A stretch of 64,000 nucleotides of DNA, from NCBI GenBank assembly GCA_965243285.1, contig OZ251537.1, positions 2,170,001 to 2,234,000 of the forward strand, in the 5' to 3' direction. This stretch comes from JAHRAW01 sp965243285 (lineage in GTDB: Bacteria; Pseudomonadota; Gammaproteobacteria; Arenicellales; Poriferihabitantaceae). Both the position numbers and the translations under genes were made by a program. The notes below the pieces were generated by a model. It made no database searches. It saw nothing but the letters and a program-made list of their open reading frames with translations, and was not told where the DNA came from. Below, piece by piece: positions 46,081 to 53,241 of the stretch (position 1 is the first letter of the stretch; every line of letters starts with the position of its first letter).

Positions 46081-47493
46081 ATGAGTGAATGCAATGTAAA
46101 ACACGGCACGGTTTTTGCGCGCGATAATATCGATATATTGCGCGGCATGAATAGTGATTGCGTCGATTTAATTTATCTAGACCCGCCGTTCAATAGCAAC
46201 CGACATTATATTGCGCCCATCGGCAGCGAGGCCGCCGGGGCCGCATTCAAAGACACCTGGACTTTGGATGATGTGGATGAGGCGTGGGTGGATATGATCG
46301 CAGAGGAGAGCGAAGCGCTAGCGGCCATCATCAAAGCCATCGACTTAGTGCGCGGCGATGGCACGCAATCCTACCTATCGTACATGGCGATTCGGTTGAT
46401 TGAAATGCATCGCATCCTCAAACACAGCGGCAGCATTTATTTGCATTGCGATCAAAATGAAGGGCATGCCTTGAATTTGCTAATGGATAGCATTTTTGGC
46501 AAGGATAATTTTCGCAACGATATAACCTGGCGGCGCACTCCGAGCGATGCCAAGGGGAGTCAACACGCGCCAAAATCATGGGGCAAGAATGCCGATAATT
46601 TATTGTATTACGGCAAAACCCACGCCGCCGATATTGTTCCAGTGCAGGAATTGACGCCCGAGGAAGAAGTATCCATGTTTAAATATGTAGATGATGACGG
46701 ACGGAGATACAACTACCCCTACAACCTACATCGTTCTCCTGGCATGGGAGATAGACCAAACTTGTGCTATGAATGGCGCGGATTTACCAATCGGCATGCA
46801 TCGGGGTGGCGGCTGTCAAAAGATCGCATGGAGCAAGAATACCAAAAAGGCAATGTCGTAATTTTGCCGAATGGCACGCTGCAACGCCGCAAATATGTGG
46901 ACGACTATGTGGGCAAGCCGCTCGGTGATTTATGGATGGATATCCCTGGTGGCGGTGGGCTCAAAGCGCATGAAAGCACCAAATATAAAACCTAAAAACC
47001 CCTCGCCCTGTTAGAGCGCATCATCAAAGCCAGCAGCAAGCCAGGCGATATGGTTTTAGATCCATTTTGCGGCTGCGCCACGGCATGCGTGTCGGCCGAG
47101 CAATGGGGTAGAAAATGGATCGGCGTCGATATATCGCCGCGCGCGCAAACCCTGGTGGTGAGTCGGCTGAAAAAAACCATAGGGAAGATATTCACCGCGC
47201 CCATTCCGCTAACCGAACCCCCGCGTCGCACCGACATGGGGGAAATCAAACGCTACCACGCGCCGGAAAACAAACGCCATTTATTCGGCGAGCAGCAGGG
47301 CAAATGCAACGGCTGCCGCACCGAATTCCCCTACCGTAATTTCCATATCCACCATGTCATCCCCAGTTCAAAAGGCGGCACCGACCACATCGAAAATCTA
47401 CAATTGCTATGCGGCAACTGCAACAGCCTAAAAGGCGACAGAGCAATGGAATATCTCATCGTCAAACTAAAAAAAGATGGGGTGATTAAATGA
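46081..47493 (+). pseudogene. DNA methyltransferase-HNH nuclease fusion broken by one in-frame stop
   Basis: One frame runs from 46081 (GTG at 46072 also possible) to 47493, interrupted only by TAA at 46993-46995. The first part has the adenine/cytosine-N methyltransferase catalytic motif YLDPPFNSNRHY and SYMAIRLIEMHRILKHSGS. The stop replaces the Gln of the family motif TQKPLALLERI (here T-stop-KPLALLERI; CAA to TAA). The second part continues with the SAM-binding motif LDPFCGCATACVSAEQWGRKWIGVDIS, so motif order is that of beta-class enzymes, then an HNH domain (CNGC, HIHHVIPSSKGGTDHIENLQLL, CGNC with a zinc-type cysteine quartet). Without readthrough the product lacks the SAM site and nuclease. 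No other restriction gene is adjacent. A sequencing error cannot be excluded. Confidence 0.88.
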
Positions 47494-47543
47494 GTATGAC
47501 GGTAGTTACACAAACTCCATTAATTTCAATGATAGTAATTAAA

Positions 47544-47686
47544 GGGAATTATATACTTGTAGACCCAAGCTTTATTTCACGCCGATTGTATAGCGTTGCG
47601 TGTAGTCTGTTTTGTTAGGGTTTTTATGGGGTTTTGGGGTAATGCAGCGGTTTTTTTATTTGCGGGACAGCAAGTATATAATTCTC
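47544..47686. mobile_element. Second copy of the MITE-like element (143 bp)
   Basis: The left end and first about 95 bp closely match 15938-16035 (gggaattatatacttgtaga, then tttcacgccgattgtatagcgttgcgt). The right end is caagtatataattctc, an imperfect inverted copy. It is shorter than the 179-bp copy by internal loss of G-rich sequence. It lies 50 bp after the methyltransferase-HNH gene. Confidence 0.8.
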
Positions 47687-47696
47687 GTAATTTAAG

Positions 47697-47905
47697 GGAT
47701 TTATATATCTAAATCTGCACGGTGATTTTGCTTTTTCTTTTTGGCTTTGGCTGTTAATGCTTTGCTCCACCCTATCTTTTTAGGGGGGAGTCAAAACTGG
47801 CGGCTTCATCGCCAGTTTTGGTGGGGGACTGTTGATTTTCGCTTTGGCTTTTCGCTTTTGACTTCGCTTTTGATTTGCTTTTGACTTGGCTTTTGGTTTT
47901 TGCTT
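47697..47905. mobile_element. Composite repeat fragment fused to the small lipoprotein-like ORF
   Basis: Starts with the 29-bp terminal repeat (47697-47725, last bases changed), then a G/T array, a plus-strand double-hairpin module (about 47757-47828: C/G hairpin, then AAAACTGGCG at 47793-47802 and CGCCAGTTTT at 47810-47819), and a further G/T array ending at cccctcattataat. No inverted right end is found. The minus-strand ORF at 47772-48260 runs into it. Confidence 0.75.
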
Positions 47906-48260
47906 TTCCCCTCATTATAATATGTAGAAAATTACCGGTGCCGCCATAGTTTTTATACACCGGCAATAATAAATAGCGACCATGCGGGCCGCAATGCGCT
48001 TTGCCCGCCAGCGCCAAAAAACGCGTGCGGTTTATGACCGTGCTGCCGTCGAGTTTGATATAGGCGCGCGCATTCGCCGCCATGCGCGCTTCATCATCGA
48101 CAAAAACCGCCGCTTGATGCATGTTTAATGCGCATGGTGTATGGGCATGATCATGTACATCATCATCGGAGATAATCCCATCAGTCCGGCAGGCGACCAT
48201 TAACATGGTTATGCCCATAAAAACACCCGGCCGCCATTGCAGCGCCGAAAAATTTAACAA
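47772..48260 (-). CDS. Small lipoprotein-like protein with tail from repeat DNA
   Basis: A 162-residue frame not matching any family I know. The N-terminus has a hydrophobic segment ending in a possible lipobox (ITMLMVAC then RTDG), so it may be exported and lipid-anchored; a start at the internal Met before GITMLMVAC is possible. The middle (VFVDDEARMAANARAYIKLDG, RYLLLPVYKNYGGTGNF) has normal codon use. From about residue 115 the sequence is Lys/Ser/Gln/Ala-rich (KTKSQVKSKSKAKSK) and encoded entirely by the repeat element at 47697-47905, so the original C-terminus has probably been lost. It could be a degraded gene. Confidence 0.5.
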   Translation of the reverse strand: MLNFSALQWRPGVFMGITMLMVACRTDGIISDDDVHDHAHTPCALNMHQAAVFVDDEARMAANARAYIKLDGSTVINRTRFLALAGKAHCGPHGRYLLLPVYKNYGGTGNFLHIIMRGKAKTKSQVKSKSKAKSKAKSQSENQQSPTKTGDEAASFDSPLKR

Positions 48261-48368
48261 CTTGGCGACGCGCTTAACGGCGGACTTAAAATGCTTCCTA
48301 TTAAATACGCGCGCAATGAGATTTCAACATTCTTTATATTCACTAAATCACACGCCATAAATCCAACA

Positions 48369-49850
48369 TCAAACATTCAACAACAAATGTTCGCGTTCCC
48401 AGGCGCTGATTACATTTAAAAAGGTGTCGGATTCGTGTTCTTTTACGCTGCTATATAGGCGCACGAAGCGCTCGCCGAACATGGCGTGTAGCGGCTCGCA
48501 CGCCAGTAGTGCTTGCACTGCTTCGCGCAGGGTGTGGGGCAAGGTGGTGGCTTGCTCGTAGGCGTTGCCGGTCACCGCCGGGTGGGGGGGGATTTTTTCC
48601 GTCATGCCGAGATAGCCGCACGCCAGCGAGGCGGCGATGGCGAGATAGGGGTTTACATCGGCGCCGCAGATGCGGTTTTCCACGCGCCGCGCCGGCGGCG
48701 CCGAGACCGGCACGCGCAAGCCGGCGGTGCGATTGTCATACCCCCATTCGAGATTCACCGGCGTGCCGAATTTATTCGGCGCCAGGCGGCGGTATGAATT
48801 GACATTGGGCGCGCACAGCGCCATGGCGGCCGGCAGATAGCGCTGCAGACCGCCGATAAAATGCTCGAAGCAAGCGCTTTCCTGGCCATCGGCGGCGGTG
48901 AAAATATTGTCGCCGCGCGCATCCAGCACGCTTTGGTGGATATGCAGCGCGCTGCCCGGTTGCTCTTCCATGGGCGCCGCCATGAAGGTGCCGTATATTT
49001 TATGGCGCATGGCCACTTGCCGCAGGGCGCGCTTGAAGAGAAATACCTGGTCGGCGAGTTCCAGGGCATCGCCGTGCACCAAGTTGATTTCCATCTGCGC
49101 CACGCCGGATTCGTGAATCAGGGTTTCGATGCCGATGTCTTGCGCCTCGCAGTAGTTGTACAATTCCTCGAACAGCGGGTCGAATTCATTCACCGCATCG
49201 ATGCTGTAGGCCTGGCGCCCGCTTTCCGGCCGCCCCGAGCGCCCGACCGGCGGCTCCAGGGGATAATCGGCGTCGGTATTCGGCTTCACCAAGTAAAATT
49301 CCACCTCCGGCGCCACCACCGGCTGCCAACCACGGCGGCGATATAACGCCTGCACCCGGCGCAACACTTGGCGTGGCGAAACCTCCACCGGGCGGCCGTC
49401 AAAATGCTGGCAATCGTGGATGATGACCGCTGTCGGCGTGGCCGCAGATGGCATCACCCGCGCCGAGGCGGCGTCTGGAATCAAGAAAATATCGCCGTCG
49501 GCTTCGTCCAATACATCCCAGCGCTCTGGATAATCACCGCTCACGGTCTGCGCGAACACGCTCTCGGGCAGGCGCAGCCCGACCTCTTCGCGATATTTTC
49601 GCGCCGGCAGAATTTTGCCCTTGGCGACTCCGGTCATGTCGGGAATCACCGCTTCAATCTCCTCGATATGATGCGCGTCCAACCACTGCCGCAACCCGGC
49701 CGGCAGTTTGTTTGGCGCATCGATTTTTGCCGGCGATAAATCCGGCGGCGGTGAATCCGACGGCGATAAATCCGACGGCGGTGAATCCGACGGCGGCGAT
49801 AAATCCGGCGGCGATGAATCCGGCGGAGGCGAATCGGCGATGTGAGACAT
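48369..49850 (-). CDS. puuA: Glutamate-putrescine ligase-like glutamine synthetase family enzyme
   Basis: Glutamine-synthetase-fold ligase of 493 residues that probably joins glutamate to putrescine with ATP, the first step of the Puu pathway. Metal- and substrate-site segments are visible: APEVEFYLV, SGVAQMEINLVHGDA, GSALHIHQSV, and RVENRICGADVNPYLAIAASLA. Assignment to PuuA rather than GlnA rests on the divergent puuB-like neighbour 180 bp away and on the family's short N-terminal domain (VIPDMTGVAKGKILPARKY). The first about 40 residues are a Ser/Pro/Asp repeat (SPPDLSPPSDSPPSD) from a DNA tandem repeat, absent from normal family members; there is no later Met before the conserved part, so it is probably translated. 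Other gamma-glutamyl-amine ligases remain possible. Confidence 0.88.
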   Translation of the reverse strand: MSHIADSPPPDSSPPDLSPPSDSPPSDLSPSDSPPPDLSPAKIDAPNKLPAGLRQWLDAHHIEEIEAVIPDMTGVAKGKILPARKYREEVGLRLPESVFAQTVSGDYPERWDVLDEADGDIFLIPDAASARVMPSAATPTAVIIHDCQHFDGRPVEVSPRQVLRRVQALYRRRGWQPVVAPEVEFYLVKPNTDADYPLEPPVGRSGRPESGRQAYSIDAVNEFDPLFEELYNYCEAQDIGIETLIHESGVAQMEINLVHGDALELADQVFLFKRALRQVAMRHKIYGTFMAAPMEEQPGSALHIHQSVLDARGDNIFTAADGQESACFEHFIGGLQRYLPAAMALCAPNVNSYRRLAPNKFGTPVNLEWGYDNRTAGLRVPVSAPPARRVENRICGADVNPYLAIAASLACGYLGMTEKIPPHPAVTGNAYEQATTLPHTLREAVQALLACEPLHAMFGERFVRLYSSVKEHESDTFLNVISAWEREHLLLNV

Positions 49851-49943
49851 AATGCTGATCTTGATGAAAGCGATGGTCGGCGACGCAGCCGGGCAGCGTG
49901 ATTATCAGCCGCGATCAGGGGTAAGGGTTCGCTGGCGAGATGG

Positions 49944-49973
49944 TTGCCCGCAACATGATTAAATTAGCATAAT
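49944..49973 (+). promoter_or_regulatory. Candidate promoter of puuB
   Basis: TTGCCC at 49944-49949, an 18-bp spacer, and CATAAT at 49968-49973, about 60 bp before the puuB start in the divergent puuA-puuB spacer. A four 9-bp repeat (ccgccaaac, 49979-50014) lies between it and the gene. Confidence 0.45.
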
Positions 49974-49978
49974 ACAAT

Positions 49979-50014
49979 CCGCCAAACCCGCCAAACCCGC
50001 CAAACCCGCCAAAT
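49979..50014. repeat. Four 9-bp tandem repeats in the puuA-puuB spacer
   Basis: ccgccaaac four times head to tail, the last ending in t, just downstream of the candidate promoter and within the likely 5' leader of puuB. Confidence 0.8.
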
Positions 50015-50031
50015 CCGCCGCACAAAACCCC

Positions 50032-51348
50032 ATGACCTTCGGCAACAACCCAGCCATCCGCCAAGCGGCCGATTCCTATTACCAAGCGAGCCGCCGCTAT
50101 CATCTAACCGCCGAGCAACTTCGCGGCGCGAGCAGCGCCGATGTGGTGATCATCGGCGGCGGCATCACCGGCGCTTCGGCCGCATTATATCTGGCTCAGC
50201 ATGGCGTGGATGTGGCGTTGTTGGAGGGGCGGCAATTCGGCTGGGGCGCGTCCGGGCGCAGCGGCGGGCAAATTCTGGCTGGTTATTCGGCCGACCAAAT
50301 CGCCTTGGAAAAACTGCTCGGCGCAGACCACGCGCGCGAATTATGGCAGCACTCGGTGGCGGCGCTGGAGTGGACGCGGCGCCGCATCGCCGAACACCGC
50401 ATCGATTGCGATTTGCAAGCCGGCTATCTGCATGTCGCGGTGCGTCCGGCCCAAGGGCGCGCTTTGCAGCGCTGGGCCGACCACATGCAGCGCCACTACG
50501 GCTATGGCGGGCTGGATTATTTAGCGGCCGCGCAAGTACAAAACGCCATCGCCAGCGCGCGCTACTGCGGCGCCGTATCCGACCCCAACGGCGGCCACTT
50601 GCATCCGCTCAACTATTGTTTAGGTTTGACCAGCGCAGCACAACGCGCCGGCGCCAGGCTATACGAAAACAGCGCGGCGCTGCAAGTGGAATCCGCCGCC
50701 GCCCACACCGCCGCTCCGGCGGTCACCATACGCACCGCCCACGGCGTCATCACCGCGGCGCAGGTGGTGTATGCCTGCAACGCCTACCTCGAGCGCCTGG
50801 CGCCGACTTTGGCGCGCATGATCATGCCGGTGGGCACCTACATCATCGCCACCGAGCCGCTGGATGCAGCCACAGCCAAGCGCCTCATCGCCCATGGCGC
50901 CGCGGTCGCCGACACCAATCTGGCGTTGGATTATTTCCGCCTATCGGCCGATAACCGCATGTTATTCGGCGGCCGGGTGAGTTATTCGACGCGCCCGCCA
51001 CGCCACATGGCGCGCTCATTACGCCGCCGCATGTTGGCGGTGTTCCCGCAGTTGGCGGCGGCGCGCATCGATTTCGCCTGGGGCGGCTATGTGGCCATCA
51101 CCCGCAACCGCGCCCCTCACATCGGCCAATTAGGCCAATCGGCGTGGTTCGCGCAAGGGTTTTCCGGCCACGGTATGGCGCTGGCCGGTTATGCGGGCAG
51201 TTTGCTGGGGGCGGCGTTGGGTGATGGCCGGGCAGTGGAATGCTTCCAAAAAATCCCCCACCGCGCCTTCCCCGGCGGCTATGCCTGGCGCACGCCAGCG
51301 TTAGTCGCCGCCATGGGCTGGCAGCGCTTGCGCGATAGATTCGCGTAA
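50032..51348 (+). CDS. puuB: Gamma-glutamylputrescine oxidase-like flavoprotein
   Basis: FAD-dependent amine oxidase of 438 residues. In the Puu pathway PuuB oxidises gamma-glutamylputrescine to the aldehyde with release of ammonia and hydrogen peroxide. The N-terminal SYYQASRRYHLTAEQLRG is the PuuB-type start, followed by the dinucleotide-binding motif VVIIGGGITGASAALYLAQHG, then FGWGASGRSGGQILAGYS. Near the C-terminus are AWGGYVAITRNRAPHIGQ and QGFSGHGMALAGYAGSLLG, the second FAD contact. It is divergent from puuA, and about 43% of landmarks are shared with the second flavoprotein at 42811 only at motif level. PuuC and PuuD are not in the window. No clear Shine-Dalgarno site precedes the ATG. 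Confidence 0.9.
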   Translation: MTFGNNPAIRQAADSYYQASRRYHLTAEQLRGASSADVVIIGGGITGASAALYLAQHGVDVALLEGRQFGWGASGRSGGQILAGYSADQIALEKLLGADHARELWQHSVAALEWTRRRIAEHRIDCDLQAGYLHVAVRPAQGRALQRWADHMQRHYGYGGLDYLAAAQVQNAIASARYCGAVSDPNGGHLHPLNYCLGLTSAAQRAGARLYENSAALQVESAAAHTAAPAVTIRTAHGVITAAQVVYACNAYLERLAPTLARMIMPVGTYIIATEPLDAATAKRLIAHGAAVADTNLALDYFRLSADNRMLFGGRVSYSTRPPRHMARSLRRRMLAVFPQLAAARIDFAWGGYVAITRNRAPHIGQLGQSAWFAQGFSGHGMALAGYAGSLLGAALGDGRAVECFQKIPHRAFPGGYAWRTPALVAAMGWQRLRDRFA

Positions 51349-51419
51349 ATTCGCTGGATTTTCTTGATTCGCTGGATGGATTGATTCACCACCAGGCGGT
51401 TTGCGAGAGTCGATGGCTT

Positions 51420-52045
51420 GGGCGATGTTGCTTTTGGCTTTTGCTTTTGCTTTTGCTTTGGCTTTTTCTTTTGACTTTTGGCTTTGGCTTTTGACTTTTG
51501 CTTTTGACTTTTGGCTTTTTCTTTGGGATTTATATACCTAAATCTGCACGGTGGGTTTGATTTTGGCTTTGGCTTTTGGCTTTTGGGCTTTTGACTTTTG
51601 CTTTGGCTTTTGGCTTTTGATGTTGCTTTGACTTTGATGTTGCTTTGACTTTGATGTTGCTTTTGCTTTTGTTGTTGCTTTTGCTTTTGTTGTTGCTTTT
51701 GCTTTTTGCTGTTGCTTTTGCTTTTTGCTTTGACTTTTGCTCTTGCTTTTGCCTTTAATCTTCACTCCCCTAAATCCTTTGCTTTTTGGTGGGGGGGGTT
51801 GCTTTGATGTTGAGTTTGACTTAAGGATTTTCGCTGTTGAGTTTGACTTGAAGTATTTCGTTGTTAATGATGATTTGAATCCTTTCACTTTCGCCGTTGC
51901 GTTGATTTTAATTTTTCTGTTGATGTTGTCTTTTAACCCATCTTTTGTGGCTGTTAGGGTGGAAATTTAAAGACAAAATCAAAAAAGCGATAATCAAAAT
52001 CTAAAATATAAGTAAAACCTAATATCAAAGATATCCCCCCGCCAA
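51420..52045. mobile_element. Composite repeat block between puuB and rluC
   Basis: G/T-rich arrays, the 29-bp terminal repeat at 51526-51554, more G/T array, a decayed hairpin module around 51765-51800 (only tcactcccctaaatc and ttttggtgggggg remain) and the conserved segment ending gatatccccccgcc (about 51955-52040). Bases 52042-52070 repeat gccaaattcc. Same pair of ends as the 44155-44667 element in mirror order. No gene. Confidence 0.7.
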
Positions 52046-52115
52046 ATTCCGCCAAATTCCGTCAAAAATCACAGAAATTCACCCCAAACCCATCAGAACC
52101 TCCCGAATCCACCCC

Positions 52116-53078
52116 ATGCCCTCGCCGCCGCCATCCCAGCCGGCGCCGACTCGCCCAGCGGCGCGATTCGAAGTCGGCGCCGAGCAAGCTGGCCAGCGCA
52201 TCGATAATTTCCTCATCAAGCACCTCAAGGGGGTGCCGAAAAGTCGGCTGTATCGCGCCCTGCGCGGCGGCGAGGTGCGCGTCAATGGGGGGCGCAAAAA
52301 AGCCCCTTATCAGCTGCAAGTGGGCGATCAGTTGCGCATTCCGCCGATTCGCAGCACCGCCCCGACCGAGCGCCCGGCAATCCCCCCGGATTTGCTAAAC
52401 AGTATGCCGACGCTGTTTGAGGATGAGCACCTGCTGGTGGTCGATAAACCGGCCGGATTGGCGGCGCACGGCGGCAGCGGCATGCGCTATGGGCTGATCG
52501 AAGCGCTGCGCGCACTGCGCCCGGAGGCGCCGCATTTGCAGCTCGCGCACCGCCTCGACCGCGAAACTTCCGGTTGTTTGATGGTGGCGAAATCCCGCGC
52601 CGCGTTGCTCGGGCTGCAAGCGCAATTTGGCGCTGCGCGCAGCCTAGAAAAGTACTATGCGGCGCTGGTGCGCGGCGCTGGGCCGGCGGCGGTGGAAGAA
52701 ATCAGCACACCGCTTTCGCGGCGCCCGGGCCAGCCTGGCACGGGCAAAAAATTGGCGGCGCGCAGCATTTTTTCGCCGCGCGAAACCTTTATCGAGGCGA
52801 CGCCGCCATGCGCGTTGGTGGGCATTCGGTTGCTCACCGGGCGCATGCATCAGGCGCGCCTCCACGCCGTCGCCGCCGCCGGCCCGATAGCCGGCGACCA
52901 ACGCTATGGCGATAGGCCATTCAATCACGCCCTCAAACAAGTCGGCCTGCGGCGCTTGTTTTTACACGCCGAAGGCCTGCGCCTGCGCCACCCGATAAGC
53001 GGCGCGCGGCTGGATTTACGCGCCCCTTTGCCAGCAGAGTTGAAGCAAATCCTCAGCCATTTGCGCCACAGCGGCTGA
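52116..53078 (+). CDS. rluC: 23S rRNA pseudouridine synthase, RluC-like
   Basis: RluA-family pseudouridine synthase of 320 residues; RluC modifies positions 955, 2504 and 2580 of 23S rRNA in E. coli. An S4 RNA-binding domain occupies about residues 20-80 (QRIDNFLIKHLKGVPKSRLYRALRGG), then the catalytic domain with motif LAHRLDRETSGCLMVAKS, whose Asp is the nucleophile, followed by LTGRMHQARLHAVAAAGPIAGDQRYGD. The length and the presence of S4 fit RluC or RluD; VDKPAGLAAHGGSG favours RluC. The first about 15 residues are Pro/Ser-rich. A composite repeat block ends 70 bp upstream, and this gene marks the start of a repeat-poor core stretch. Confidence 0.93.
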   Translation: MPSPPPSQPAPTRPAARFEVGAEQAGQRIDNFLIKHLKGVPKSRLYRALRGGEVRVNGGRKKAPYQLQVGDQLRIPPIRSTAPTERPAIPPDLLNSMPTLFEDEHLLVVDKPAGLAAHGGSGMRYGLIEALRALRPEAPHLQLAHRLDRETSGCLMVAKSRAALLGLQAQFGAARSLEKYYAALVRGAGPAAVEEISTPLSRRPGQPGTGKKLAARSIFSPRETFIEATPPCALVGIRLLTGRMHQARLHAVAAAGPIAGDQRYGDRPFNHALKQVGLRRLFLHAEGLRLRHPISGARLDLRAPLPAELKQILSHLRHSG

Positions 53079-53189
53079 TGGGCGGCCAGGTCGCGCTTCG
53101 GCGGAGTTCAGGCCGCTGGGTTGGCGGATGTACAAGTCGCCATGGGCGGCGGTATCGGCGCTCCACCGCGCCGATAAGCCACGCGCCCG

Positions 53190-53198
53190 TGATAGAAT
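53190..53198 (+). promoter_or_regulatory. Candidate extended -10 of ftsK
   Basis: TGATAGAAT (TG, one base, TAGAAT) about 45 bp before the ftsK start. No good -35 hexamer at 17 bp, which extended -10 promoters can tolerate. Confidence 0.35.
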
Positions 53199-53241
53199 CG
53201 CGCGCCGTTTATCCGTAAGTCCATAGAGAATTCCAGCCGCG

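Noticed and set aside
46990..46998. Programmed readthrough or stop-codon reassignment (TAA to Gln) in the methyltransferase
   Set aside because: TAA ends other genes here, for example rho, and no recoding structure is evident. A point mutation or read error is simpler.
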